Shown here piece after piece: positions 40,595 through 50,688 of a stretch of DNA of 64,000 bases (position 1 is its first letter; each line of letters opens with the position of its first letter). The position numbers and the translations under genes were made by a program. This stretch comes from Hyphomonadaceae bacterium (GTDB lineage: Bacteria; Pseudomonadota; Alphaproteobacteria; Caulobacterales; Aquidulcibacteraceae), in contig JAIELJ010000014.1 in the NCBI GenBank assembly GCA_019753105.1, positions 156,613-220,612 of the forward strand. The letters are read 5' to 3'. The notes under the pieces were generated by a model that worked only from the letters and a program-made list of their open reading frames with translations, did not search any database and was not told the origin of the DNA.

Positions 40595-41553
40595 GGGAAA
40601 GCCAGTAAGCGCATGAGGACGATGTTGGCGACCAGCAGCGGAAGCGCCGTTGGAATTTGCGCGCGGATGACGCCGTTGAGTGCTGCTTTGCGATCCGGCA
40701 GCTCGAGCAGGTTTGCCGGCACAACGTTGAAGTTTGCCGCCATCGGCGTCATCAGCGTGCCGCAGAAACCCGCAAGCATGCCGATCGCACACACCCGCGC
40801 CGGATCGCCGCCGCACGCAATGATGACGAACGGGAGTCCAACCGCCGCCGTCATCACCGGGAACGCTGCAAACGCATTGCCCATAATGATGGTGAAGAGC
40901 GCCATGCCGATGCAATAGGCGGAGACCGCGACCGTTCGCGTGTCGAGCATCGGAATGTATTCGGCGAAGATGCGCCCAACTTGATCACCGACGCCCGCGG
41001 CGAGAAACACGGCGCCGAGCGAGGCCAGCATTTGCGGAAGCAACGCCGCCCAACCAACGGAATCCATCAAGCGCCGGCCTTCCTGTAGAGGCGCTAGCAA
41101 TGGCGGCCGGAGCCAAAGCATCAACACGGTGACTGCGATCAACACGCCGATTACGAGTGACACCAGCGTCTTGTGTTGCTCCTGAATGATCACCGGACCC
41201 CAATCGGTGTACTGCACAGCCAACGTGCCGCCGAGTGCGACGGCAGGGATGATCAGCGCCGGCAGGAACAGAAGATTGCCGCGCCGCTCCGCACTTTCGC
41301 GGCGTTGCTCCGGTGTGGTGGTTGGTGGTTTGCCTTGGCCTAGGCCGATCGCGGCGAGCGCAACCAACGCCAGCGCGAGTAGGCCATTGCCCAGATCGCC
41401 GAGATATTGTCCGGCCCAGAAACTCGTCGCCAGAAGCGCCCAAAACAGTGCGGTGCGAAAACGGCGCGGGTTGGCGCGATCGAGCAAAGTCAGGATTGAG
41501 ATCGACGCGAAGAAGAAGCCGACGATGATGTAAGCGTAAGCAAGCGTGATCAT
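40591..41553 (-). CDS. DUF979 membrane protein
   Basis: A 320-aa protein with about eight to ten hydrophobic spans, DUF979 family. ATG at 41553 overlaps the DUF969 stop by 4 nt. Pairing with DUF969 is the family norm, and such pairs have been noted next to 5-oxoprolinase or pyrrolidone-carboxylate peptidase genes. The pair is a likely permease for 5-oxoproline or a related compound. That transport role is inference from context, here supported by an adjacent 5-oxoprolinase. Confidence 0.85.
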   Translation of the reverse strand: MITLAYAYIIVGFFFASISILTLLDRANPRRFRTALFWALLATSFWAGQYLGDLGNGLLALALVALAAIGLGQGKPPTTTPEQRRESAERRGNLLFLPALIIPAVALGGTLAVQYTDWGPVIIQEQHKTLVSLVIGVLIAVTVLMLWLRPPLLAPLQEGRRLMDSVGWAALLPQMLASLGAVFLAAGVGDQVGRIFAEYIPMLDTRTVAVSAYCIGMALFTIIMGNAFAAFPVMTAAVGLPFVIIACGGDPARVCAIGMLAGFCGTLMTPMAANFNVVPANLLELPDRKAALNGVIRAQIPTALPLLVANIVLMRLLAFP

Positions 41554-42275
41554 TGCGCCGCCTCCGCTGCCGAGGCTTTTGTGAGCGTGCGTTTCAAGTG
41601 CCGGTCGAGCAGCCATAGGCGCAAGCTATGAATGGCAAGCGCCGCGATGGCTGTGGGGATTGCCCAGATTGAAAGCTCGAACGGTTCGACGATGATGTCG
41701 TAACCTTCGAGGAAACCCTTGATTAGCAGAATCGAAGCAATGGCGATGAAGATGTCTTCGCCGAAGAAGAGTCCGATATTGTCGGTTGCCGCTGCGTGAG
41801 AGCGAATGAGGTAGCGCTCACGATCGGGCAATGCGCCGAACTTCGCTTCAGCCGCGCCCTCCGCCATTGGCGCCACGAGCGGCCGCACCATTTGCGGATG
41901 CCCACCGAGCGAGGTGAGACCGAGCGCAGACGTGCCCTGGCGGATGACGAGATAGACCCAAAGCAAGCGCCCGACAGTCGCGGCTTTCACATTGGCGATG
42001 GTGATGCGCGCACGTTCTTGAAGGCCGGCGCGCTCAAGCAAGCCGATGGCGACGAGCAGCACCCAGGTGAGGCTGATGTAGCGTGAATCGTTGAACGCCT
42101 TGCCGAAGGTCGCGAGCGTGTCGCGCGCGGCGTTGGTCATCACGGCGATGTCGGCCGAGGGCGTCCACGCCGCTGCGAGCCCCGTCGTGAGCGCCGCCGC
42201 CATCACCACAAGCAACGGATTGGCGCGGACGATGAAGCCGAACACGACAACGCCGATGCCCAGTAATACCAGCAT
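41550..42275 (-). CDS. DUF969 membrane protein
   Basis: A 241-aa protein, DUF969 family, with about six spans (MLVLLGIGVVVFGFIVRANPLLVVMAAALTTGLAA at the start). The ATG at 42275 is preferred because GGGGGGA lies just upstream; the alternative ATG at 42287 would add MGGS. It lies between the 5-oxoprolinase (21 nt after its stop) and DUF979 (4-nt overlap). Probably one half of a two-component membrane carrier for 5-oxoproline. Confidence 0.83.
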   Translation of the reverse strand: MLVLLGIGVVVFGFIVRANPLLVVMAAALTTGLAAAWTPSADIAVMTNAARDTLATFGKAFNDSRYISLTWVLLVAIGLLERAGLQERARITIANVKAATVGRLLWVYLVIRQGTSALGLTSLGGHPQMVRPLVAPMAEGAAEAKFGALPDRERYLIRSHAAATDNIGLFFGEDIFIAIASILLIKGFLEGYDIIVEPFELSIWAIPTAIAALAIHSLRLWLLDRHLKRTLTKASAAEAAQ

Positions 42276-42295
42276 GCTTCCCCCCATCGCGCGTT

Positions 42296-45200
42296 TTAGC
42301 GCGCGCCAAATCCGCCGCCGCCCGGCGTTTCGATCACGAACACGTCGCCCGCCTGCATTTGCGTTTTGCCACGCGCCGGCAATTCCTCGATGCGCCCATC
42401 AACGCGCTCGACGCGATTGATCCCGGCTTTGCCTTCGGCGCCGCCGTTTAGGCCATGCGGGCGCGTCGCGCGCCGATTCGATAGGATCGCCGCCGTCATC
42501 GCTTCGCGGAAGCGCACGCGCCGCGTGGCGCCGTCGCCGCCCTTGTGTGCGCCTTCGCCGCCGGAGCCGCGCCGTACGCGGAACTCTTCGACCAGAACGG
42601 GGAAGCGTGTCTCCAGCACCTCCGGATCGGTGAGGCGCGAATTGGTCATGTGCGTTTGCACTGCCGCCGCGCCGTCGAAGCTGGGGCCTGCGCCTGAGCC
42701 GCCGCAGATCGTTTCATAATACTGGCGCTTCTCATCGCCGAAGGTGAAGTTGTTCATCGTGCCTTGGCTTGCGGCGAGCGCACCGAGTGCGCCGTAGAGC
42801 GCATCGACCACGACTTGGCTCGTCTCAACATTGCCTGCGACAACCGCCGCGCCGCGTTTCGGATTGAGCAATGAGCCATCGGGCACGATGATCTCGATCG
42901 GTTTCAGGCAGCCTTCGTTGAGCGGAATGCTGTCGTTCACGAGCGTGCGGAAGACGTAGAGTGTCGCCGCGCGCGTGATTGCGAGCGGCGCGTTGAAGTT
43001 TCCGCTGTCCTGCGGGCTTGTCCCCGTGAAATCGACTTTCACTGTGCGCTTTGCGTGATCCGGCGTGACCGCAACGCGGATGTGCGCGCCGATATCTAGC
43101 GGGATCTCTATCGCGCCAGGCTGGAGCGTATCGATCACACGCTTGATCTGCTCCTCAGCATTGTCCTGCACGTGGCGCATGTAAGCCGCGACGCCTTCGC
43201 GACCGTAATGCGCGACGAGCCGCTTCAATTCTTCCGCGCCGCGCACGCAGGCCGCGATTTGCGCACGGAGGTCGGCGATGTTGCGATCGATCGCGCGTGC
43301 GGGGTGCGGGCCGCTGGCGAAGAGCGCACGCGTCTCCGTTTCCAGCAACGCTCCGTCGCGAACAAGCAGGAAGTTCTCGATCAGCACGCCTTCGTCTTCG
43401 ATTGTGCGGCTGTCGGGCGGCATCGATCCGGGCGTGATGCCGCCAATGTCGGCATGGTGGCCGCGCGCGGCGGTGAAGAAGGCGGGCGCTGTGTCGCCAT
43501 CCAGGATGATCGGTGCGATGACGGTGATGTCGGGTAAGTGCGTGCCGCCGGCGTGCGGAGCATTGAGCATGTAGATGTCGCCTGCACGCATCGTTGCGCC
43601 GCGCTGGCGGATGATTTCACGCACGCTGTCGCTCATCGAGCCCAAATGAACCGGGATGTGTGGGGCGTTGGCGACGAGCCCGCCGGTTTCATCAAAGACG
43701 GCGCACGAGAAATCGAGGCGCTCTTTGATGTTCACGGAGGAGGCCGTCGTTTGCAGCGCCAAGCCCATCTCTTCGGCAACGCCCATGAAGCGGTTGTTGA
43801 ACACCTCCAGCAGAATCGGATCGGCGCGCGTGCCGATAGCGGTGCGTTCTGCGCGCGGCCGCGCGCGTGTGAGGATGAGATCGCCGTGTCCACTCATTGC
43901 GGCGCGCCAATCGGGCGCGACGTAGGTGGTCGCGCCGTTTTCGATGATGAGAGCGGGGCCGGTGATAGTGTCGCCGCTGGCGAGCGAGGTGCGCGCGAAA
44001 GCCGGCATCGCGTCTACACTTCCGGAGAAGATTTGCACGGCAGTCTTGCGCGGGGGCGAGGGCGTCGGCGGTTCAGCGCTGGTTTCTGCCGATTGCGCCA
44101 CGGCTTCGGCTGATACGGAGGCGATCATGATCCGCCTCGTGGGATCGATGAAGCCAAAGCGCTTTTTGTGTTCGGTCTCGAACGCGGCGTTCAGTACGCG
44201 GACGTCATCCGCTGGGACGGCGATGGTGGAGTCCGCGCCGTCGTATTTCATGTGCGCGGTGACGTGGACGATGAGGTTGTCCGCGCCTTGCGCCTGAAGC
44301 GCCGTGCGTACGCGCGTGCTCAATTCTGCCGCAACCGGCTGCCAATCATCTGCGCCTTCTACCGTCGCTTCCGCGACAGCGCGCACATCGGCTAGTCCCA
44401 TACCCCACGCGCTCAGCACGCCCGCGAGCGGGTGGAGCAGGATCGTGTCGATGCCCACTGCGTCCGCGACAGCGCACGCATGCTGCCCGCCGGCGCCGCC
44501 GAAGCCGACCAGCGCGTACTCTGCGGGATTATAGCCGCGCTGGATCGAGATCTTCTTGATCGCTTCGGCCATGTTGAGATTGGCGATGGTGAGGAAGCCT
44601 TCCGCGGCTTCCTCCGGCGAAAGCCTACGCCCCGAGCGCGCTTCAATCTCGGCGCAGAGCGCGTCGAATTTTTCCGTGACAATGTCGCGGTCGAGCGGCT
44701 GATCGCCGTTCGGGCCAAAGATTGCCGGAAAGAACTCGGGCCGCACGCGGCCGAGCAGAACGTTGCAATCTGTAACGGTGAGTGGCCCGCCGCGCCGATA
44801 GCAGGCGGGGCCAGGGACGGCGCCTGCGCTTTCGGGGCCGATACGCAAGCGCGCGCCATCAAACGAGCAGATCGAGCCGCCGCCCGCCGCCACCGTATGC
44901 ACGTGCAGCATCGGCGCGGAAAGGCGCACGCCCGCGACCATCGTTTCGTTCGTGCGCTCGAATGCGCCCGCGAAGTGGGAAACGTCGGTAGAGGTGCCGC
45001 CCATGTCGAAGCCGAGTGCATGGTCGAAGCCGGCGCGTTTGGCTGCCGCCGCCATACCGACAACGCCGCCAGCGGGGCCGGAGAGCACGGCGTCGCGGCC
45101 GCGAAAGGCGCTGGCGCCGGTCAGGCCGCCGTTCGATTGCATGAAGAGCAGGTTCGGGTCGCTCTCGCCGCTAAAGCCGCTCGCGAACGAGTCGACATAT

Positions 45201-45853
45201 TTACGGAGCACCGGCGAAAGATAAGCGTCCGCCACCGTCGTATCGGCGCGCGGAACGAACTTGATCAGGCCGCTAATCTCTGAGCTAACCGAAATCTGTG
45301 TGAACCCAATCTCGCGTGCGATCGCGGCCAGCTGCTGCTCGTGCGCCGGATAGGCCCAGCCGTGCAGGCAGGCGATAGCGGCGGCGCGGAAGCCGTCCGC
45401 GTACGCCGTTTCCAACGCGGCTCGCGCATGCGCCTCATCCAGCAGGGTCAGCACGTCGCCCTCCGCCGTCAGCCGCTCGCGGACTTCGATCACGCGCTTG
45501 TGCAGCAAATCCGGCTTCACGATGTGCAGCGCGAAGATGTCCGGCCGCGCTTGCACGCCGATTTCGAGCGCATCGCCGAAACCTTCGGTGACGACGAGCA
45601 CAACATCGGCGCCTTTGCGCTCCAGAAGCGCGTTGGTGGCGACCGTGGTGCCAAGGCGGACCTCGGCCACCGCATCAAGGCCGGCGCCGTGCTCCTCGAG
45701 GATCAGCCGGATGGCCTCAAAGGCTGCATCCTCATAGCGGCCGGGGTTGACCGAGAGCAGCTTGCGAACCGTTTGCACGCCGTCCGGCGCGCGCGCGACC
45801 ACGTCGGTGAACGTGCCGCCGCGGTCGATCCAGAAGCGCCATCCGTCAGTCAT
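42296..45853 (-). CDS. ATP-dependent 5-oxoprolinase/hydantoinase (HyuA-HyuB fusion)
   Basis: A 1185-aa enzyme of the OPLAH/HyuAB fused type. The HyuA part covers about residues 1-680, with the ATP-binding [13 protein letters not shown] at 8-20, [13 protein letters not shown] near 290 and the [16 protein letters not shown] block near 445. The HyuB part covers about 690-1185, with [24 protein letters not shown] and [20 protein letters not shown]. It opens 5-oxoproline to glutamate with ATP; hydantoins are the alternative. Starts at ATG 45853; the upstream 22 codons lack signal. First gene of oxoprolinase-DUF969-DUF979-DUF2891. Fusion length like eukaryotic OPLAH. Confidence 0.88.
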   Translation of the reverse strand: MTDGWRFWIDRGGTFTDVVARAPDGVQTVRKLLSVNPGRYEDAAFEAIRLILEEHGAGLDAVAEVRLGTTVATNALLERKGADVVLVVTEGFGDALEIGVQARPDIFALHIVKPDLLHKRVIEVRERLTAEGDVLTLLDEAHARAALETAYADGFRAAAIACLHGWAYPAHEQQLAAIAREIGFTQISVSSEISGLIKFVPRADTTVADAYLSPVLRKYVDSFASGFSGESDPNLLFMQSNGGLTGASAFRGRDAVLSGPAGGVVGMAAAAKRAGFDHALGFDMGGTSTDVSHFAGAFERTNETMVAGVRLSAPMLHVHTVAAGGGSICSFDGARLRIGPESAGAVPGPACYRRGGPLTVTDCNVLLGRVRPEFFPAIFGPNGDQPLDRDIVTEKFDALCAEIEARSGRRLSPEEAAEGFLTIANLNMAEAIKKISIQRGYNPAEYALVGFGGAGGQHACAVADAVGIDTILLHPLAGVLSAWGMGLADVRAVAEATVEGADDWQPVAAELSTRVRTALQAQGADNLIVHVTAHMKYDGADSTIAVPADDVRVLNAAFETEHKKRFGFIDPTRRIMIASVSAEAVAQSAETSAEPPTPSPPRKTAVQIFSGSVDAMPAFARTSLASGDTITGPALIIENGATTYVAPDWRAAMSGHGDLILTRARPRAERTAIGTRADPILLEVFNNRFMGVAEEMGLALQTTASSVNIKERLDFSCAVFDETGGLVANAPHIPVHLGSMSDSVREIIRQRGATMRAGDIYMLNAPHAGGTHLPDITVIAPIILDGDTAPAFFTAARGHHADIGGITPGSMPPDSRTIEDEGVLIENFLLVRDGALLETETRALFASGPHPARAIDRNIADLRAQIAACVRGAEELKRLVAHYGREGVAAYMRHVQDNAEEQIKRVIDTLQPGAIEIPLDIGAHIRVAVTPDHAKRTVKVDFTGTSPQDSGNFNAPLAITRAATLYVFRTLVNDSIPLNEGCLKPIEIIVPDGSLLNPKRGAAVVAGNVETSQVVVDALYGALGALAASQGTMNNFTFGDEKRQYYETICGGSGAGPSFDGAAAVQTHMTNSRLTDPEVLETRFPVLVEEFRVRRGSGGEGAHKGGDGATRRVRFREAMTAAILSNRRATRPHGLNGGAEGKAGINRVERVDGRIEELPARGKTQMQAGDVFVIETPGGGGFGAR

Positions 45854-45964
45854 TGGCGGGGGACCATGCCACTCGCCGTCCCGTACGCAAGGGTTAAGAG
45901 ATTGAATGCTTTGCAGCAATCGCGCGGACGGCTAGAGTCGCGGCAAAACTAGAGGAGGCGGCGC

Positions 45965-47803
45965 TTGAAGCCGACCGATATTCGCGACCCGAACTACTTC
46001 CACAAAGTCGTCGACTGCCAGTGGGCGTGTCCAGCGCATACGCCGGTGCCTGAGTACATCCGGCTGATCGCCGATCAGCGTTACGCCGACGCGTACATGA
46101 TCAATTGGAAGTCGAACGTCTTCCCGGGGATTTTGGGCCGCACCTGCGATCGCCCTTGCGAGCCGGCGTGCCGGCGCGGACGCGTTGAAGAGGCGCAGCA
46201 GGAAAAGCCGGAGCCAGTCGCGATCTGTCGCTTGAAGCGCGTCGCTGCCGACAACAAAGGCGAGATCGAAAATCTGTTGCCGCCGCTGGCGGTGAAGAAG
46301 AACGGCAAGCGCGTTGCGTGCATCGGCGCTGGTCCCGCTTCGCTCACCGTCGCGCGCGATCTGCTGCCGCTTGGCTATGAGGTCCACATCTTCGACGCCG
46401 AGAAGAAAGCCGGCGGCATGATCCGCACGCAGATTCCGCGATTCCGTTTGCCGGAAAGCGTGATCGACGAAGAGGTCGGCTACATCTTGCGCTACGAGCC
46501 GGTGACGCATTTCGGCACGCGGATCGACTCGCTGAAAAAGTTTCTCGCCGAAGGCTGGGACGCCGTCTTTGTCGGCACAGGTGCGCCGCGTGGACGCGAC
46601 CTTGATCTGCCGGGCCAGAAGGAAGCTTCAAAGAACGTCCATATCGGCATCGACTGGCTCTCCAGCGTGTCGTTCGAGCACATCGATAAAATCGGCAAGC
46701 GCGTCATCGTGCTGGGTGGCGGCAATACTGCGATGGATTGCTGCCGCACCTCGCGCCGTCTCGGCGGTGAGGACGTAAAGGTCATCGTGCGCTCAGGCTT
46801 CGACGAGATGAAAGCCAGCGCTTGGGAGAAGGAAGACGCCCAGCACGAAGGCATTCCGATCATCAATTTCCTGAACCCGCGCGAGTTCACGCACGAGAAC
46901 GGCAAGCTCACCGGCGTTTGGTTCACTAAAATGCACTGGGCCGACGAAGGCGGGAAGCGCAAGCTCGTGCCAACAGGTGAACCGGACGTGCATTTTGAGT
47001 GCGACGACGTGCTGATGGCTGTCGGGCAGGAGAACGCGTTCCCTTGGATCGAGCGCGATATCGGCATGAAGTTCGACAAATGGGACATGCCGGTCGTCGA
47101 TCCGGTTACGATGCAGTCCGATATCAAGAATGTTTTCTTCGGCGGCGATGCAGCGTTCGGGCCGAAGAACATTATCTGGGCTGTCGCACACGGCCACGAT
47201 GCGGCGGTCTCGATTGATCTCTTCTGCAACGGCCAGGACGCCAGGGTGCGTCCGCCGCCAGGTGTTTCGATGATGTCCACCAAGATGGGCATCCATGAGT
47301 GGGCGTACGACAACGATGTGTCGCTCGACATTCGTTACAAAGTCCCGATGGTCGAGCCGGAGATCGCGCTGCGCAACGTCAAGGTGGAGGTCGAGAAGGG
47401 GTTCGATCCGCTCCTCGGCTACAAGGAAGCGCAACGCTGCCTGAATTGCGATGTGCAAACTGTGTTTAGCGCAGGCGCGTGCATCGAGTGCGACGCGTGC
47501 GTCGATATCTGTCCGATGGACTGCATCACCTTCACCGAAAACGGCGAAGAAGCAGAGTTGCGTACGCGGCTAAACGCTCCCGCAAACGATCTTACCCAAG
47601 ACCTTTACATCCAGGATGGCCTGAAGACCGGCCGCATCATGGCGAAAGACGAAGATGTCTGTCTGCACTGCGGCCTCTGCGCCGAGCGTTGTCCAACTGG
47701 GGCATGGGATATGCAGCAATTTTATCTTGAGGTGACGCAAGCAGGTTGCAAGCCGCAAGCGGCAATCGCCAAGCGTTCGCCGCAACTCGCGAGCGCCAAA
47801 TGA
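45965..47803 (+). CDS. GltD-like FAD oxidoreductase with ferredoxin domain
   Basis: A 612-aa flavoprotein. The N-terminal Fer4_20-type iron-sulfur region has CQWACPAHTPVPEY (about 18-31) and GRTCDRPCEPACRRG (about 58-72). An FAD domain has VACIGAGPASLTVARDL (about 118-134) and an NAD(P) domain has RVIVLGGGNTAMDCCRTSRRLG (about 244-265). FAD-binding FFGGDAAFGPKNII is followed by a C-terminal 2x[4Fe-4S] domain with CIECDACVDICPMDC and CLHCGLCAERCPTG. It resembles GltD/NfnB subunits that shuttle electrons between NAD(P)H and ferredoxin. TTG start with GAGGAGG 6 nt upstream. Overlaps the oxidoreductase alpha gene by 4 nt, so likely its electron partner. Confidence 0.85.
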   Translation: MKPTDIRDPNYFHKVVDCQWACPAHTPVPEYIRLIADQRYADAYMINWKSNVFPGILGRTCDRPCEPACRRGRVEEAQQEKPEPVAICRLKRVAADNKGEIENLLPPLAVKKNGKRVACIGAGPASLTVARDLLPLGYEVHIFDAEKKAGGMIRTQIPRFRLPESVIDEEVGYILRYEPVTHFGTRIDSLKKFLAEGWDAVFVGTGAPRGRDLDLPGQKEASKNVHIGIDWLSSVSFEHIDKIGKRVIVLGGGNTAMDCCRTSRRLGGEDVKVIVRSGFDEMKASAWEKEDAQHEGIPIINFLNPREFTHENGKLTGVWFTKMHWADEGGKRKLVPTGEPDVHFECDDVLMAVGQENAFPWIERDIGMKFDKWDMPVVDPVTMQSDIKNVFFGGDAAFGPKNIIWAVAHGHDAAVSIDLFCNGQDARVRPPPGVSMMSTKMGIHEWAYDNDVSLDIRYKVPMVEPEIALRNVKVEVEKGFDPLLGYKEAQRCLNCDVQTVFSAGACIECDACVDICPMDCITFTENGEEAELRTRLNAPANDLTQDLYIQDGLKTGRIMAKDEDVCLHCGLCAERCPTGAWDMQQFYLEVTQAGCKPQAAIAKRSPQLASAK

Positions 47804-49632
47804 AGCCGATCACCGCCATCAACGACTTTGTCGTGAAGTTCGCGAACGTGAACGGCTCCGGCTCGGCGAGCGCCAACGGGCTCTTCGCCAAGGTCATTCT
47901 GCGCATGGGCGTGGCAGTCGGCGCGCGCAACATCTTCCCGTCGAACATACAGGGTTTGCCGACATGGTATGAAGTGCGCATCTCTGAGGCAGGCTGGCTC
48001 GGCCGCCGCGGTGGCGTCGATCTTATGGTCGCGATGAATCCGCAGACTTGGGAAGCGGATGTAAAGAGCATCGAGACGGGCGGCTATCTTTTGTACGATT
48101 CATCGAAGCCGCTGCCAGCTTCAAAGTTTCGCGATGACATCACCATCATCGGTGCGCCACTCACTGAGCTGATCGCCGCCGAGTTCGCTGATCCACGCCA
48201 GCGGCAATTGTTCAAGAACATCTGCTATGTCGGCGTGCTTGCGTACTTGCTGGGGCTTGAGTCCGAGACGGTGAAGCAATTGCTGACCGAGGAGTTCAAG
48301 GGCAAGGACAAGCTGATCGCGCCGAATTTCAAAGCTTTCGAAATCGGCCGCAAGTTCGCGGAAGAGCATCTGGCGCCAATCGGGCTGACGGTTACGCGCG
48401 CTGATAAGGTCGGCGACCGTATTTTTGTCGAAGGCAATGAAGCCGCCGCGCTCGGCGCGGTGTTTGGCGGTGCTACGTTCTGCGCCTGGTATCCGATCAC
48501 GCCGTCCACCTCGCTCGCCGAAGGCTTTGAGAAGCATTGCAGCAAGTTGCGCGTCGATCCGGACGGCAAGAAGCGCTATGCGATCGTTCAGGCCGAAGAT
48601 GAGATCGCTTCGATCGGTATGGTGATGGGCGCAGGCTGGGCAGGCTCGCGTGCGTTCACCTGCACGTCTGGCCCCGGCATTTCGCTGATGAACGAGTTCG
48701 TCGGCTTTTCTTATTATGCCGAGATCCCCGCCGTGATCTTCGACGTCCAGCGCGGCGGGCCGTCAACCGGCATGCCGACGCGCACGCAGCAATCCGATTT
48801 GCTTCTCGCGGCATACGCCAGCCACGGCGACACCAAGCATCCGATGCTGTTCCCGGCGAATCCGACCGAATGTTTCGAGTTTGCCGCGCAAGCGTTCGAT
48901 CTGGCCGACTTCTTCCAGACCACGATCTTCGTCATGCTCGATCTCGATATCGGCATGCAGGAATGGCTGACCGAGCCATTTAAGTGGGACGCGACGCGCA
49001 AGCTCAATCGCGGCAAGGTGCTGACCTATCAGCATTTGGAGCAGGGCGTGCCGTTCGGCCGTTATCGCGATGTCGATGGCGACGCTGTGCCGTACCGCAC
49101 CTATCCCGGCACGCACCCAACCAAAGGCGCCTATTTCACGCGCGGTTCAAGCCACGACAAAGACGCGCGCTATAGCGAGCGTGGCGAGGATTACACCGAA
49201 GGCATGCAGCGTCTCCTGCGCAAATGGGAGACGATGAAGAAGTACATGCCGGCGCCGATCATCCGCAAAGCGCCGCGACGCACGCCGGACGGCATTCTCT
49301 ATATCGGCTCGACTGGTCCGGCGATGAAGGAAGCCCATCACGCGCTTGAAGAGATGGGCGTGCATCTCGATTCGATGCGCATCCGCGGCTTCCCATTCCA
49401 GGATGAGGTGTTCGATTTCATTCGTGATCACGAGCAGGTTTTCGTGGTCGAGCAAAACCGCGATGGGCAGTTGAAATCGTTGCTGGTCAACGAAGGCGGC
49501 GTGCATCCTGCGCGCCTCGTTTCCATTCTCCACTATGACGGCACGCCGATCACGGCGCGCTTTATCGTCAAAGCCATCGCCGACAAGATGAAAGCGGTGC
49601 CGGATGCGGCGCTGCGGGAAAACGTGCAATGA
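47800..49632 (+). CDS. korA: 2-oxoacid:ferredoxin oxidoreductase, alpha/gamma fusion subunit
   Basis: A 610-aa fused gamma-alpha subunit. The gamma part (about 1-190) begins FVVKFANVNGSGSASANGLFAKVIL. The alpha part (from about 205) has EGNEAAALGAVFGGATFCAWYPITPSTSLAE (a typical alpha start), VQAEDEIASIGMVMGAGWAGSRAFTCTSGPGISLM and the GGPSTGMPTRTQQSDLL block. Fusion and overall length match the two-subunit 2-oxoglutarate/pyruvate oxidoreductases. With the beta subunit it decarboxylates a 2-oxoacid to acyl-CoA, reducing ferredoxin. Substrate is most likely 2-oxoglutarate, by resemblance only. ATGA overlaps on both sides. Confidence 0.85.
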   Translation: MKPITAINDFVVKFANVNGSGSASANGLFAKVILRMGVAVGARNIFPSNIQGLPTWYEVRISEAGWLGRRGGVDLMVAMNPQTWEADVKSIETGGYLLYDSSKPLPASKFRDDITIIGAPLTELIAAEFADPRQRQLFKNICYVGVLAYLLGLESETVKQLLTEEFKGKDKLIAPNFKAFEIGRKFAEEHLAPIGLTVTRADKVGDRIFVEGNEAAALGAVFGGATFCAWYPITPSTSLAEGFEKHCSKLRVDPDGKKRYAIVQAEDEIASIGMVMGAGWAGSRAFTCTSGPGISLMNEFVGFSYYAEIPAVIFDVQRGGPSTGMPTRTQQSDLLLAAYASHGDTKHPMLFPANPTECFEFAAQAFDLADFFQTTIFVMLDLDIGMQEWLTEPFKWDATRKLNRGKVLTYQHLEQGVPFGRYRDVDGDAVPYRTYPGTHPTKGAYFTRGSSHDKDARYSERGEDYTEGMQRLLRKWETMKKYMPAPIIRKAPRRTPDGILYIGSTGPAMKEAHHALEEMGVHLDSMRIRGFPFQDEVFDFIRDHEQVFVVEQNRDGQLKSLLVNEGGVHPARLVSILHYDGTPITARFIVKAIADKMKAVPDAALRENVQ

Positions 49633-50684
49633 CCTACATCGCCAAACCAAAGCTGCATCACCCGTCGCTCGAGAAGAACGCGCACGGCTATACGCGCCGC
49701 GATTATGAAGGCCGCATCTCCACGCTCTGCGCCGGCTGCGGCCACGACTCGATCAGCGCCTCGATCATTCAAGCTTGCTTCGAGATCGATCTTGAGCCGC
49801 ATCGCTTGGCCAAGTTCTCCGGCATCGGCTGTTCATCGAAGACGCCGGACTATTTCGTGAGCCCCGCGCACGGCTTCAACGCCGTTCACGGCCGGATGCC
49901 GTCGGTGCTCACTGGCGCGAACATCGCGGCGAAGGATTTGATCTATCTCGGCGTCAGCGGCGATGGCGACACGGCATCTATCGGTCTCGGCCAATTCGCG
50001 CACGCGGTGCGGCGTGGCGTGAACATGACGTACATTGTCGAGAACAATGGCGTCTACGGACTCACCAAGGGCCAGTTCTCCGCCACGTCAGACAAAGGCT
50101 CGAAAGCCAAGAAGGGCGCGGAGAATAAGGATAGTGCCATCGATCTCGTCATGCTCGCGCTGCAGCTTGGTGCGACGTATGTCGGCCGCTCATTCTCGGG
50201 CGATAAGCATCAGCTCGTGCCGCTGATCAAGGGCGCGCTCTCGCACAAGGGCACGGCGATCCTCGATGTGATCAGCCCGTGCGTGGCGTTCAACAATCAC
50301 GTCGGCTCGACCAAGAGCTTCGATTATGTGCGCGAGCACAACGAAGCCGTGAACCGCATGGACGTCATCACCCCGCGCGCGCCGATCACGGCGGAGTATG
50401 CGCCAGGTGAACTCAAAGAAGTGCGCCAGCACGACGGCTCAATCCTGCGCCTGCGCAAGCTGGAAGATGATTACGACAGCACTGATCGTTATGCAGCGCT
50501 CAGCTATCTCGCGCACAAATCAGCCCAGGGCGAGATCGTAACGGGCTTGCTGTTCGTTGAGCCGGACGCGAGCGATCTGCACGACTCGCTCAACACCGTC
50601 GATTGCGCGCTGAATAAGCTGGAAGACGCGGAGCTGGTGCCGCCGCCGAGCGCGCTGGCGAAGATCAATGATGGGTTTCGGTAA
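49629..50684 (+). CDS. korB: 2-oxoacid:ferredoxin oxidoreductase, beta subunit
   Basis: A 351-aa thiamine-diphosphate subunit. TPP motif: GVSGDGDTASIGLGQFAHAVRRGVNMTYIVENNGVYGLTKGQ, with GDGDT through NN. Cysteines in LCAGCGHDSI (about 35-44), SGIGCSSKTPDYF and ISPCVAFNNH give the four ligands expected for a [4Fe-4S] cluster. Together with the alpha/gamma fusion it forms the catalytic core; the GltD-like flavoprotein encoded first probably accepts or supplies electrons. Unlike 2-oxoglutarate dehydrogenase, such enzymes work with ferredoxin. Confidence 0.87.
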   Translation: MTYIAKPKLHHPSLEKNAHGYTRRDYEGRISTLCAGCGHDSISASIIQACFEIDLEPHRLAKFSGIGCSSKTPDYFVSPAHGFNAVHGRMPSVLTGANIAAKDLIYLGVSGDGDTASIGLGQFAHAVRRGVNMTYIVENNGVYGLTKGQFSATSDKGSKAKKGAENKDSAIDLVMLALQLGATYVGRSFSGDKHQLVPLIKGALSHKGTAILDVISPCVAFNNHVGSTKSFDYVREHNEAVNRMDVITPRAPITAEYAPGELKEVRQHDGSILRLRKLEDDYDSTDRYAALSYLAHKSAQGEIVTGLLFVEPDASDLHDSLNTVDCALNKLEDAELVPPPSALAKINDGFR

Positions 50685-50688
50685 AGGT

